Source: Nonomuraea fuscirosea
Lineage (GTDB): Bacteria; Actinomycetota; Actinomycetes; Streptosporangiales; Streptosporangiaceae
Direction of reading: 5' to 3'
DNA: 64,000 nucleotides
NCBI RefSeq assembly: GCF_003001935.1
Contig: NZ_PVNG01000002.1
Span: 735,444 to 799,443, forward strand
A model generated the notes under the pieces. The model was given only the letters and a program-made list of their open reading frames with translations, made no database searches and had not been told where the DNA came from. The stretch's first letter is position 1; each line of letters begins with the position of its first letter. This document shows positions 51,032 to 62,019 of the stretch, piece after piece. The position numbers and the translations under genes were made by a program.

Positions 51032-51871
51032 ATGCGTTCGAAAGTCGTCTTCAGGCGCCTGCTGCGCAACAACCAGGCCCGTTACGGGTTCGTCGCCCTG
51101 GTCCTGCTCGTGGGGCTGGCCTACGTCGGGCCGTTCTTCGGCGCGTACGACTGGACCGACAAGGACTTCCTGTCCTTCCTGTCGCCCCCGGGCGGCGACC
51201 ACTGGTGGGGCACCACCTCGATCGGCCAGGACATGTACGCGGTCACGCTGCGCGGCATGCAGAAGTCCATCATCATCGGCCTGCTGGTCGCGCTGATCTC
51301 GACCGGCCTGGCGGCCGTCGTGGGCGCGTTCGCCGGATATTTCGGCGGCTGGGTGGACAGGGTGCTCATGTGGGGCGTGGACCTGCTGCTGGTCCTGCCG
51401 AGCTTCCTGGTCATCGCGATCATCTCGCCGCGGCTGCGGGAGGGCACCTGGCTCTGGTTCGTGGCGCTGCTCGCCGCGTTCTCCTGGATGATCACCTCCA
51501 GGGTCGTGCGCAGCATGACGCTCTCGCTCCGCGAGCGGGAGTACGTCCTGGCCGCCGTCTACATGGGCATCCCCCGCTGGAAGATCATCTTCCGGCACAT
51601 CGTGCCCAACCTGTCCTCTCTGCTCATCATCGACGCGACGCTCAACGTCAGTGGCGCGATCATCGGTGAGGCCGCGCTGTCCTTCTTCGGGTTCGGCATC
51701 CAGCCGCCCGACGTCTCGCTGGGCACGCTGATCGCGACCGGCTCCGGCAACGCCACCGGCTATCCGTGGCTGTTCGCCTTCCCGGCCGGTCTGCTGGTCG
51801 CCCTGGTGCTCAGCGTCAACCTGATCGGCGACGGCCTGCGCGACGCACTCGACCCGGGGAGCAACACGTGA
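51032..51871 (+). CDS. ABC transporter permease, DppC/OppC type
   Basis: 279 residues. N-terminal cytoplasmic helix and TM1, then WWGTTSIGQDMYAVTLRGMQ, five more segments and the EAA loop YMGIPRWKIIFRHIVPNLSS. Ending NLIGDGLRDALDPGSNT matches DppC. Overlaps the ATPase gene by GTGA. Confidence 0.92.
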   Translation: MRSKVVFRRLLRNNQARYGFVALVLLVGLAYVGPFFGAYDWTDKDFLSFLSPPGGDHWWGTTSIGQDMYAVTLRGMQKSIIIGLLVALISTGLAAVVGAFAGYFGGWVDRVLMWGVDLLLVLPSFLVIAIISPRLREGTWLWFVALLAAFSWMITSRVVRSMTLSLREREYVLAAVYMGIPRWKIIFRHIVPNLSSLLIIDATLNVSGAIIGEAALSFFGFGIQPPDVSLGTLIATGSGNATGYPWLFAFPAGLLVALVLSVNLIGDGLRDALDPGSNT

Positions 51872-53940
51872 GCATTCTGCAGGTCAAGGACCTCACCGTC
51901 ACCTTCCCCGGCGGCATCGAAGCCGTGCGCGGCGTCAGCTACGAGGTCGAGCGCGGCGAAGTGCTCGGCATCGTGGGCGAGTCCGGCTCGGGCAAGTCGG
52001 TGACCTCGCTGGCCGTGATGGGCCTGCTGCCGAAGAACGCCGTGGTGGACGGCTCGGTCCAGCTGCACGGGCAAGAGCTGCTCGGCATGAAGGAAGACGA
52101 CCTGGTCAAGGTACGCGGCAAGTCGATCAGCATGATCTTCCAGGATCCGCTGTCGGCCTTCACGCCCGTGTTCACCATCGGCGACCAGATCGCCGAGGCC
52201 GTCCGCGTGCACCAGAAGGTGGGCAAGGACAAGGCCGCCAAGCGGGCCGTCGAACTTCTCGACCTGGTCGGCATCCCCAACCCGAACCTGCGGGCCAAGG
52301 CGTTCCCGCACGAGTTCTCCGGCGGCATGCGGCAGCGCGCGATGATCGCCATGGCCATCGCCAACGACCCCGACCTGCTGATCTGCGACGAGCCGACCAC
52401 CGCGCTCGACGTCACCATCCAGGCCCAGGTGCTGGAGGTGCTCAAGACCGCGCAGCAGGAGACCGGCGCGGGCATCGTGATGATCACCCACGACCTGGGC
52501 GTCATCGCCGGCATGGCCGACCGGGTGCTCGTCATGTACGCGGGGCGGCCGGTCGAGCAGGGCCCCGTCGAGGACATCTACTACCGGCCGCGGATGCCGT
52601 ACACGATGGGACTGCTCGCCTCGATCCCCAGGGTCGACGGCGAGGAGGGGCCGCTGGTGCCCATCGACGGCAACCCGCCGTCGCCGGCGGCGCTGCCGCC
52701 CGGCTGCCCGTTCGCGCCGCGCTGCCCGATGAAGGTGGACATGTGCGACGACGAGGAGCCGCCGCTGACGCCCTTCGGCGGCGGGCGGCACGTGGCCTGC
52801 ATCCGCGCGCACGAGATCGAGCACAAGAACCTGACCGGAACCGACGTGTTCCCGGTGCCGGTCATCCCGCCGAACGAGGTGGTCCGCGTGCCGCGCGCCG
52901 AGCGGCCGACCGTGCTGGAGCTCGACGAGCTGATCAGGCACTACCCGCTGATGAAGGGTGCGGTCTTCAAGCGCCGCGTCGGCACGGTGTACGCCGTCGA
53001 CGGCATCAGCCTCGACATCGCCGAGGGCGAGACGCTGGCCCTGGTCGGCGAGTCCGGCTGCGGCAAGACCACCACGCTGCAGCAGATCATGCAGCTCCAG
53101 CCGCCGCAGGGCGGCCGGGTGGTCGTGCTCGGCAGGAACAGCGCCGAGCTGGACAAGGCGGCGCGCAAGGCGCTCCGCGGCGACCTGCAGATCGTCTTCC
53201 AGGACCCGATGGCCGCGCTCGACCCGCGCATGCCGATCGGCGACATCATCGCCGAGCCGCTGCGCGCGCACGGCGTCAAGGACGACGTGCGGGGCAAGGT
53301 CGCCGAGCTGCTGCGGCTCGTCGGGCTGGCGCCCGAGCACGCGGAACGCTACCCGCAGCAGTTCTCCGGCGGCCAGCGCCAGCGCATCGGCATCGCCCGC
53401 GCGCTCGCGCTGGAGCCGAAGCTGCTGGTGCTGGACGAGCCGGTCTCGGCACTCGACGTATCCATCCAGGCGGGCGTGATCAACCTGCTGGAGGAGCTGA
53501 AGAACAGGCTGGGCCTGTCCTACCTGTTCGTGGCGCACGACCTGGCGGTGGTCCGGCATCTCGCCGACCGGGTGGCGGTCATGTACCTGGGCCGGATCGC
53601 CGAGATCGGGGCGGTCGAGAACGTCTACGACCGTCCGGCGCACCCGTACACGCAGGCGCTGCTGTCGGCGATCCCGCTGCCCGACCCCGAGATGGAACGC
53701 ACCCGCAAGCGGATCCTGCTCGAAGGCGACCTGCCCAGCCCGGCGGACCCGCCGTCGGGCTGCAGGTTCCGCACCCGCTGCCCCAAGTTCGCCCGGCTGA
53801 GCGAGGCCGAGCGGCGGCGGTGTGTGGACGAAGAGCCCTCGGTTGCCCGGCTGACGCGTGCCGTGGACCACGGCGCCGCCTGCCATTACGCGGAGGAGAT
53901 CGAGGTCATCACGGCCTCGGAAAATCAGGAGGAAGAGTGA
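51868..53940 (+). CDS. Fused two-domain ABC ATPase (DppD-DppF in one chain)
   Basis: 690 residues with two complete nucleotide-binding domains. First half (about 1-325): Walker A GESGSGKSV, FSGGMRQRAMIAMAIANDP, Walker B LLICDEPTTALD, HDLGVIAG, and cysteine extension CPFAPRCPMKVDMC. Second half (about 345-690): Walker A GESGCGKTT, FSGGQRQRIGIARAL, Walker B LLVLDEPVSALD, HDLAVVRHLADR and CRFRTRCPKF. So one protein replaces the usual D/F heterodimer, unlike the separate ATPases of the first importer in this window. GTG start in the GTGA overlap. Confidence 0.93.
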   Translation: MSILQVKDLTVTFPGGIEAVRGVSYEVERGEVLGIVGESGSGKSVTSLAVMGLLPKNAVVDGSVQLHGQELLGMKEDDLVKVRGKSISMIFQDPLSAFTPVFTIGDQIAEAVRVHQKVGKDKAAKRAVELLDLVGIPNPNLRAKAFPHEFSGGMRQRAMIAMAIANDPDLLICDEPTTALDVTIQAQVLEVLKTAQQETGAGIVMITHDLGVIAGMADRVLVMYAGRPVEQGPVEDIYYRPRMPYTMGLLASIPRVDGEEGPLVPIDGNPPSPAALPPGCPFAPRCPMKVDMCDDEEPPLTPFGGGRHVACIRAHEIEHKNLTGTDVFPVPVIPPNEVVRVPRAERPTVLELDELIRHYPLMKGAVFKRRVGTVYAVDGISLDIAEGETLALVGESGCGKTTTLQQIMQLQPPQGGRVVVLGRNSAELDKAARKALRGDLQIVFQDPMAALDPRMPIGDIIAEPLRAHGVKDDVRGKVAELLRLVGLAPEHAERYPQQFSGGQRQRIGIARALALEPKLLVLDEPVSALDVSIQAGVINLLEELKNRLGLSYLFVAHDLAVVRHLADRVAVMYLGRIAEIGAVENVYDRPAHPYTQALLSAIPLPDPEMERTRKRILLEGDLPSPADPPSGCRFRTRCPKFARLSEAERRRCVDEEPSVARLTRAVDHGAACHYAEEIEVITASENQEEE

Positions 53941-55652
53941 AGGTTCATTACCGTGCGGCCGCTGGGCTGGCGGTCCTGGCCATGGCCGTCGCGGCCTGTG
54001 GCGGTGGCGGCGGCACCGAGAACAAGCAGCCGAACGCCGAGCAGTCCCAGCAGGCTCAGCAGCAGATGACGGAGACCCCGATCATCAGCATCAACTCCGT
54101 CCCGTACGAGCAGGTCAAGGACGGCGGCACGCTCACCCTGGCGATCGGGCAGTGGCCCACGCAGTGGAACGGCAACCACGTCGACGGCAACCAGGCCGAC
54201 ACGGCGACGATGCTGGACCCGATCATGCCGCAGCTGATGATGGCGGACGAGAACGCCACGTTCACCCCCAACAAGGACTACGTCAGCGACGTCAAGAACG
54301 ACATGTCCTCGGGCAAGCAGGTCGTCACGTACACGCTCAACGAGAAGGCCAAGTGGTCGGACGGCACGCCGATCACCTGGAAGGACCTCGAGGCGGCGTG
54401 GAAGGCCAACAGCGGCGAGAACAAGAAGTTCAAGCCGGCCTCCACGGACGGCTGGGACAAGATCGAGTCCGTCGCCAAGGGTGACTCGGACAACATCGCC
54501 GTCATCACCTTCAAGAAGCCGTACTCGGAGTGGCAGGGCCTGTTCAACCGCGGCACCTCGCACCTCTTCCCGGCCGAGCACATCGACACGCCGGAGAAGT
54601 ACGAGAAGGACTACCTGCAGAAGATCCCGGTCACGGCCGGTCCCTTCAAGGTGGAGTCCCTCGACGAGGGCACCAAGACGCTCACCCTGGTGCGCGACGA
54701 CAACTGGTGGGGTCAGAAGGCCAAGCTCGACAAGCTGATCTACCGGGCCATCCCCGACCCGGCCGCCGAGGTGAACGCGTTCGCCAACGGCGAGCTGGAC
54801 GCCGCGGAGATCCAGTCCGGCGCCCCGGCCGACCTGAAGCGGGCCAAGGAGGTGCCGGGCGCCGAGATCCGCAAGTCGCTCAGCCCGAACTGGCGCCACA
54901 TCACGGTCAACAACCAGAGCGAGTTCCTGAAGACGAAGGAAGTCCGCCAGGCCGTCCAGTACGCGATCAACCGTGACGTGATCACGCAGTCGGACCTGAA
55001 GGACATGGAGTGGCCGCTGCAGACGCTCGGCAACCACGTCTTCATGAACAACCACAAGGGTTACGTCGACAACTCCGGCGACCTGGGCAAGTACAACCTG
55101 GACAAGGCCAAGCAGCTGCTCGACGCGGCCGGCTGGAAGCAGGAGGGCGAGTACCGCAAGAAGGACGGCAAGGAGCTCGCGCTGACCTTCGTCATCCCGA
55201 CGGCGACGCCCGTCTCGCAGACGGAGGGTGAGCTCACCCAGGCCATGCTCAAGGAGGCCGGGATCAAGGTCACGATCCGCCCGGTCCCCGTGGACAAGTT
55301 CTTCAACGACTTCATCATCAAGGGCGACTTCGACCTGGTGCCGTTCTCCTGGATCGGCACGCCGCTGCCGCTGGGCTCGCTGCCGCAGATCTACAAGACC
55401 GGCTCGGAGAGCAACTTCCCGAAGATGAGCGACCCCGAGGTCGACGCCGCCATCCAGGCGGCCGTGGACGAGATGGACCCGGCCGCGGCGATCCAGAAGG
55501 CCAACGAGGCCGACAAGCTGATCTGGGACCGGGTGCACACCATCCCGCTGTACCAGCGGCCTGAGATCTTCGCGACGAAGAAGACGCTGGCGAACTGGGG
55601 CGCCCGCGGTTACAAGTACTACGACTGGACGGCCGTCGGCTTCACCGGCTGA
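53937..55652 (+). CDS. ABC transporter substrate-binding lipoprotein, family 5
   Basis: 571 residues. GTG start overlapping the ATPase stop, preceded by AGGAGGAAGA. Lipobox AVAAC with Cys21, then GGGGG and a Gln-rich spacer (NAEQSQQAQQQMTETP). SBP_bac_5 marks: GGTLTLAIGQWPTQWNGNHVDG, YTLNEKAKWSDGTPITWKDLEAAW, TAGPFKVESLDEG and KEVRQAVQYAINRDVI. Completes the importer operon; ends at a strong terminator. Ligand probably oligopeptide or similar. Confidence 0.92.
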   Translation: MKVHYRAAAGLAVLAMAVAACGGGGGTENKQPNAEQSQQAQQQMTETPIISINSVPYEQVKDGGTLTLAIGQWPTQWNGNHVDGNQADTATMLDPIMPQLMMADENATFTPNKDYVSDVKNDMSSGKQVVTYTLNEKAKWSDGTPITWKDLEAAWKANSGENKKFKPASTDGWDKIESVAKGDSDNIAVITFKKPYSEWQGLFNRGTSHLFPAEHIDTPEKYEKDYLQKIPVTAGPFKVESLDEGTKTLTLVRDDNWWGQKAKLDKLIYRAIPDPAAEVNAFANGELDAAEIQSGAPADLKRAKEVPGAEIRKSLSPNWRHITVNNQSEFLKTKEVRQAVQYAINRDVITQSDLKDMEWPLQTLGNHVFMNNHKGYVDNSGDLGKYNLDKAKQLLDAAGWKQEGEYRKKDGKELALTFVIPTATPVSQTEGELTQAMLKEAGIKVTIRPVPVDKFFNDFIIKGDFDLVPFSWIGTPLPLGSLPQIYKTGSESNFPKMSDPEVDAAIQAAVDEMDPAAAIQKANEADKLIWDRVHTIPLYQRPEIFATKKTLANWGARGYKYYDWTAVGFTG

Positions 55653-55677
55653 CGTTCTGCCCAGCAGTGACACAGAG

Positions 55678-55707
55678 GACCCCCGGCCGCTCCGGCCGGG
55701 GGTCTTT
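55678..55707. terminator. Strong bidirectional terminator
   Basis: GACCCCCGGCCG and CGGCCGGGGGTC around CTC form a 12-base perfect stem followed by TTT, 25 bases after the importer operon stop and immediately before the stop of the convergent gene at 55711. Confidence 0.85.
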
Positions 55708-55710
55708 CGT

Positions 55711-56550
55711 CTATTTCGCGAACTCCTGGATCGTCGTCGGGGGCCGGCCGCCGTGCCGTTCGATGCTCGCGGTGACGCGGTAGAGCGGGTGGTCGGCGGC
55801 GCCGATGAAGCGGAAGAGCGCCCACAGGTGGGTCAGGTGCTCGACGGTGACCTCGTCGCGGTACACGTCCGCCGCCCACGCCTCCCACTCCTCGGGCGGC
55901 ACGTCCTCGTACGTCACCCCGAGCGCGTCCGCAGCCTCGCCGGCCGTGGCCATCTGCCCCGTCACCAGGCACACCGGATCGGCGGGGGCGGGATCGAGCA
56001 GCAGCCCCGCGCCGACCCTGGCCACGTCCTCGCCCGCGACCAGCGGGATCAGCGTCTCGGGAGGGCCGAGGGGGAGCGCCAGCCGGCCCGCCGCGGCGGC
56101 CACGACGGCGAGGTTCTCGAAGAACACCGCGGCCCGGAGGTGCACCGCGCCCACCCCGGCCCAGTCGAAGACCTGCTCCGACACCCAGTGGCGGCGCATC
56201 CTGGGCGTGCCCGCCTCGGGGGAGGCGTCGAGCTGGGAGACCTCGACGACCCGCTCGACCCCCTCCTCCCTGGCCGCCGCCGCGAACGCGCCGGTGGCCT
56301 CCAGCAGGCCCGCCGTCACCGGGTAGGTGAAGAACGCCCGCCTGACCCCGCGCATGGCCGGGCGCACCGACGCGATCTCGCACAGGTCGCCTGTCACCAC
56401 CTCGGCGCCGAGCTCGCGCAGCTCCCGCGCCCGGTGGTCGTCGGTGTGGACGAAGGCGCGCACGGCCTCGCCGCGGCGCAGCAGCAGGTCCACGACGTGC
56501 CGCCCGGTCGAGCCCTGCGGCCCGCCGGCCGCTCCCGTGACCAGGATCAT
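55711..56550 (-). CDS. NmrA-like NAD(P)-binding protein
   Basis: 279 residues from ATG 56550, preceded by GGGGAGCGG. Rossmann motif ILVTGAAGGPQGSTGRHVVDLLLRRG, slightly expanded compared with the usual GxxGxxG, and body with RAFVHTDDHRARELRELGAEVVTGDL, VVEVSQLDAS, LRAAVFFENL as in NmrA/NAD(P)H quinone-sensing proteins. Lacks the SDR Tyr-Lys pair, so it is atypical. 55 bases after and in the same direction as the saccharopine-dehydrogenase-like gene; probably one operon. Confidence 0.83.
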   Translation of the reverse strand: MILVTGAAGGPQGSTGRHVVDLLLRRGEAVRAFVHTDDHRARELRELGAEVVTGDLCEIASVRPAMRGVRRAFFTYPVTAGLLEATGAFAAAAREEGVERVVEVSQLDASPEAGTPRMRRHWVSEQVFDWAGVGAVHLRAAVFFENLAVVAAAAGRLALPLGPPETLIPLVAGEDVARVGAGLLLDPAPADPVCLVTGQMATAGEAADALGVTYEDVPPEEWEAWAADVYRDEVTVEHLTHLWALFRFIGAADHPLYRVTASIERHGGRPPTTIQEFAK

Positions 56551-56605
56551 CGCCGCTCCCCAAGGCTCGGGGTGGCCGGCCGGGGGAGGCTCGGCAGGAC
56601 CGGGT

Positions 56606-57634
56606 TCATCGGCGCTCCTCAAGGCTCAACGTGAACAGGCCGAGGCGCTCCAGGTCGCGCAGGAACGGCTCGGCGGGGAACGCCTCGGCCGGGGAGTACA
56701 CGCCCGGCTGATCCGGGCCCAGGCCGTCGGCCAGCCGGACGGCGGCCTCGACCGAGGTCAGGGCGCTCATGCGCCACAGGTCCCGCCCGCGCGCCTGCCC
56801 CGCCCGGCCGCCGCCCTCGGTGATCACCTGCACGGCGACCGTGAAATCGGAGCCCGCCCGGGTGGCCGCGTCCACGTGTTCGCTGGTGAACGCCTGCTCC
56901 TCCTCGAACGTGGCCGCCGTCAGCTGCGCCTCCACCCGCGCCGTCCGCACGTGCCTCGGCACGGTGACGACCTCGGAGAACGGCACGGGGGCGATCATCG
57001 TGCGCGGCCCCAGCGGCGGCGGGAACGGGAAGACGGCGTTGCGCGGCTCGACGTAGCCGACCCGCTGGACCCCGTCGGCGAAGGTGATCCGCTGGGTGTC
57101 GGCGAACAGCAGCTCGGCCGTCGCCCTGGCGCCCGTGGTCAGCCGCCAGCCGCTCACCGCGTACGCGGTCACCACCCGCTCGATCCCGGCCATCCCGGCG
57201 GCCACGGCCCCGGCCAGCAGGTCGCCCAGCCCGCCGTAGAAGCTCATCGCCGTGACCATGGTGACGCCCGCCGCCCGCGCCGGCTCCGTCATGGTGTCGA
57301 ACATCCACTTCGTGTGGTGCTGTTCCAGGGCGTGATCCACGTAGTGGCAGCCGGCCTCGGCGGCGGCCGTGGCGACCGGTTTGCCGGTGTGCGTGAACGG
57401 GCCCGCGCAGTGGATCAGCACCGCCGCCCGGCCGGCCAGCTCACGTAAGGCGGCGGGGTCGTCGAGCGCGGCCTGGTGGACGGGCGCCCCGCCGAGCTCG
57501 TCGGACAGGGCCTTGAGAGCGCCGGCGTCGCGGCCGGCCAGGATGACGTCCCGGCCCCGGGCGCGCAGGTCGGCCGCCACCAGGCGCCCGGTGTGGCCGG
57601 TGGCGCCGTAGACGGCGATGTGCGGTGATGACAT
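56606..57634 (-). CDS. Saccharopine dehydrogenase-like NAD(P)-binding oxidoreductase
   Basis: 342 residues. Begins HIAVYGATGHTGRLVAADLRARGRDVILAGRD, the TGHTG-type cofactor loop, followed by LIHCAGPFTHTGKPVATAAAEAGCHYVDHALEQ. This N-terminal pattern is shared by bacterial trans-acting enoyl reductases and saccharopine reductase-like proteins. No signal sequence. Possible function: redox step on a lipid or polyketide-type substrate; not determinable. Confidence 0.83.
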   Translation of the reverse strand: MSSPHIAVYGATGHTGRLVAADLRARGRDVILAGRDAGALKALSDELGGAPVHQAALDDPAALRELAGRAAVLIHCAGPFTHTGKPVATAAAEAGCHYVDHALEQHHTKWMFDTMTEPARAAGVTMVTAMSFYGGLGDLLAGAVAAGMAGIERVVTAYAVSGWRLTTGARATAELLFADTQRITFADGVQRVGYVEPRNAVFPFPPPLGPRTMIAPVPFSEVVTVPRHVRTARVEAQLTAATFEEEQAFTSEHVDAATRAGSDFTVAVQVITEGGGRAGQARGRDLWRMSALTSVEAAVRLADGLGPDQPGVYSPAEAFPAEPFLRDLERLGLFTLSLEERR

Positions 57635-57802
57635 GGCTACAACTCCTCGGTTTCACGTCACTATGTTCGACAATTTCCCATCGAGTCAATGAGAATCCGA
57701 ATCAGTGAGCGAAAACCCGAACCGGCGGCCGGGCCTCCGTGGAGGCCGGCCGCCGGGTGACCCCGGTCAGGCGGAGCAGACGGTCAGCCGGGGAGAGCCG
57801 GG

Positions 57803-58216
57803 TCAGCCGTGGGAGTCGGGCACCGAGCCCTTGAGGGTGATCCCGCAGGACGGGCCGTTCTGGCCGTCGAAGCGGACGGAGTTCCAGAAGTCGCGGAAGT
57901 CGACGTAGAAGTTGCCCTTGCCGCGCGGGCTGGTCACCGCCGTGCAGCCGCCGTAGGCGGCCTCGGAGTAGAGGTGGATCCAGGAGCCCGTACGGTTCCA
58001 GTCGGACTTGCCCCGGTCGGCCATGCCGAGCGCGGCAAGGTCGGGCGTGTTCCCCTGGATCTGGATGATGTCCCCGGTGCCGTCGAGCCCGGAGAACATG
58101 CAGTAGTAGCCCTCCTGGCAGCGGTCGTACCCGTCGGCGGCCTGGGCCGGCCCGGCCACGGCCGTCAGGGCCGCGACAGCCAGCGGTAACGCCAGAATCT
58201 GAAACTTCTTGCCCAC
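57803..58216 (-). CDS. Secreted peptidase inhibitor family I36 protein
   Basis: 137 residues from GTG 58216, which has GGAGG six bases upstream; the longer frame lacks a site. Signal peptide about 1-27 (LPLAVAALTAVAGPAQAA). Mature part has Cys in DGYDRCQEGYYCMFSG, GGCTAVT and SCGITL, and the beta/gamma-crystallin-like layout of I36 (SMI-type) inhibitors: DGTGDIIQIQGN, GSWIHLYSEAAYGGC, NFYVDFRDFWNSVRF. Probably inhibits metalloproteases or acts as an exported structural protein; a snapalysin-type protease is encoded four kilobases away. Confidence 0.8.
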   Translation of the reverse strand: MGKKFQILALPLAVAALTAVAGPAQAADGYDRCQEGYYCMFSGLDGTGDIIQIQGNTPDLAALGMADRGKSDWNRTGSWIHLYSEAAYGGCTAVTSPRGKGNFYVDFRDFWNSVRFDGQNGPSCGITLKGSVPDSHG

Positions 58217-58288
58217 AGTGCCTCCATGGCCGAAACTTTCTTTCGGCTCGAACATACAACGCGCGATCTTGTCAGGAAAGGGGTTGAC

Positions 58289-59668
58289 TTACGCCGCCGT
58301 GCTGAGCGACACCTCGACCGAGCCGCGGGTGCCCCAGCGGTTGACCCGCCGGCAGGTCAGCAGCGCGTAGACGTACATCGGGCGCAGCACCAGCGACCGC
58401 CAGACGGCGGCCAGCGGGGCCAGCGCGAAAGCGAGCAGCCGCGCGCCCGCGCTCTCGTCGGAGCGGTGCACGGTGAACAGCCGCAGCGCCATCAGGTAGT
58501 TCATCGCCACCCCGACCTGCGCCGCCGCCAGGGCCAGCTCTCCCAGCCGCCCCCGGTACGCCGGGTCGGCGACCAGCACGACCGGGACGGCCAGGGCGAG
58601 CAGCAGATGCAGGTACTCCGCGACCGTGGTCCAGAAGACCGGCCCGGTCAGCGGCTGGTAACGCAGCCACCACAGGTGCCGCACGGCGGTGCCGCGCATC
58701 CAGCGCAGCTGCTGCTTGGCGTAGTGGCCGAAACGCTCGGGGGCCAGCGTGAACACCATCGACGACGGCTGGTGCACCGTGCGCCCGGACAACGAGGCGT
58801 AGAAGGTGAGCATGGAGTCGTCGTTCATCTGCATCGGACGCCCGCGGAAACACTCGTTCTCGTACGCGCCGGCGCAGGCGCGGACGACGTCCGCCCGGTA
58901 GAAGGCCAGCGCGCCCGAGTTCATCGTCACCCGGCGCAGCACCGACTGGGCGCTGCGCAGGCCACGGGTGAAGGGCAGGTACAGCACCCCGGTCAGCCGG
59001 GCGAGCAGGCCGGCGGCGCGGTTCAGCACCAGCACCTGCCCGGCCACCGAGCGCACCCGAGGATCGGCGAACGGGGCCAGACCCTCCCTGACGGCGTGCC
59101 GGTCGAGCACGGAGTCACTGTCGAGGGTGACGAAGACGTCGCCGTCGTCCTCGGCCAGCACGTGCATCTGGGCGAAGCGCTTGCCCCGGTTGGCGGTACG
59201 GTCCCAGGTCGTCTCGATGCCGCGGAGCATGGCCTCGCACTCGAAGTCGCGGCGTACGTCGTCGTAGGAGACGGGTTCGCCCGCCAGAGCCGAGCCGTCG
59301 TCCACCACCCGCACCCGGTTCACCGGCCGGCTCTGCGTCAGCACCGAGCGCAGGCACGCGCGCAGCGCCTCCGGGTCCTCGTTGTAGACGGGGACCTGCA
59401 CGGTCACCCGCAGGGCGTCGATCCGCTTCCGCGCGCCCGGCGGGACCGTGACCGGCCGCTCCAGCCAGGCCAGCGGCAGCCACCACAGCAGCAGCGAGGC
59501 GGTCAGCCAGACCAGCGGCAGCTCGTACGGGCGGTCGCCGACCGTCCCCGTCAGGATGGCCAGACGGGTGACGCCCCAGCCGGCGAGCGCCGCGACCGCG
59601 AGCGCGCCGAGGACGAGGAGCTTTCCCGATCCGGCGTACCGGGCGGTGAGCTTTCGTGGTGCGGCCAT
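58289..59668 (-). CDS. Membrane glycosyltransferase family 2 (hyaluronan synthase-like)
   Basis: 459 residues. Two N-terminal membrane segments (about 16-36 and 47-67), cytoplasmic GT-A domain (about 88-330) with VQVPVYNEDPEALRACLRSVL, DSDS (UDP-sugar/metal site), GQVLVLNR, NSGALAFYRAD, a GDDR-equivalent MNDDSMLT and processive-type QQLRWMRG, then at least three C-terminal membrane segments. This matches chain-forming synthases such as HasA, NodC or cellulose-synthase relatives, so it may make and extrude a beta-linked polysaccharide. The motif NDDS instead of (E/G)DD(R/S) is unusual. ATG start. Confidence 0.85.
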   Translation of the reverse strand: MAAPRKLTARYAGSGKLLVLGALAVAALAGWGVTRLAILTGTVGDRPYELPLVWLTASLLLWWLPLAWLERPVTVPPGARKRIDALRVTVQVPVYNEDPEALRACLRSVLTQSRPVNRVRVVDDGSALAGEPVSYDDVRRDFECEAMLRGIETTWDRTANRGKRFAQMHVLAEDDGDVFVTLDSDSVLDRHAVREGLAPFADPRVRSVAGQVLVLNRAAGLLARLTGVLYLPFTRGLRSAQSVLRRVTMNSGALAFYRADVVRACAGAYENECFRGRPMQMNDDSMLTFYASLSGRTVHQPSSMVFTLAPERFGHYAKQQLRWMRGTAVRHLWWLRYQPLTGPVFWTTVAEYLHLLLALAVPVVLVADPAYRGRLGELALAAAQVGVAMNYLMALRLFTVHRSDESAGARLLAFALAPLAAVWRSLVLRPMYVYALLTCRRVNRWGTRGSVEVSLSTAA

Positions 59669-59737
59669 GTCCAGTCCGTTCCGTCGTCCTGCCGGTTTCG
59701 GTGTGCTGTCCGTTTGTCGCGGCCGGGAAGCGCGGGG

Positions 59738-59899
59738 TCAGCGGCACATCGGGCCCCGGCCGCGCCGGAACCCGGCGCGCACCGCGAAGGCCCCGGCCAG
59801 CACGAGTGACAGACAGCCGGCGACCAGCCAGGGGTGCCCGCCCGCGAGCGCGGCCACGGCCACACCGCCGCCGAAACCGGCCAGGGATCCGTACGCCAT
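59738..59899 (-). CDS. Small membrane protein (53 aa)
   Basis: From ATG 59899, with AAGGAG eight bases upstream: MAYGSLAGFGGGVAVAALAGG then HPWLVAGCLSLVLAGAFAV and a short basic tail RAGFRRGRGPMCR. Two hydrophobic helices with a His-Pro turn. Lies 69 bases before the glycosyltransferase and in the same direction, so could be cotranscribed and assist it. No homology recognised; short, so moderate confidence. Confidence 0.5.
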   Translation of the reverse strand: MAYGSLAGFGGGVAVAALAGGHPWLVAGCLSLVLAGAFAVRAGFRRGRGPMCR

Positions 59900-60031
59900 G
59901 CGGCACTCCTTCTCCACGCGGGATCGAGGTGACGCTGGCGACCTAGCCGGAGGCGGGTTCACCTAACCCCTTGGCCGCTTAAAGGCCCGTGCAACAGCGG
60001 GCCGCGGAAGGGACGCGCGGGCCGGTCAAGC

Positions 60032-60052
60032 GGCGGTGAAACTTTCACCGCC
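60032..60052. promoter_or_regulatory. Perfect 21-bp palindrome before the GH3 gene
   Basis: Arms GGCGGTGAAA and TTTCACCGCC around a single C. The GAAAcTTTC core is the kind of box seen upstream of actinomycete xylanase and glycosidase genes bound by LacI-type regulators. It sits 137 bases before the ATG of the beta-glucosidase. Confidence 0.65.
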
Positions 60053-60188
60053 TCCCGGCCCGTTTCCGCTGGTGCCGTCACCGCTCCGGCCGGTGCGGCG
60101 GGCCGGGCCGGGAGACTCGGGCCCTGGAGCCTACAGTGCCTGTGGGGACGCTTCCGACAACCCTTCGAGCCGGCCGGAGCAGCCTGCA

Positions 60189-62018
<1,830 letters not shown>

Positions 62019-62019
62019 G

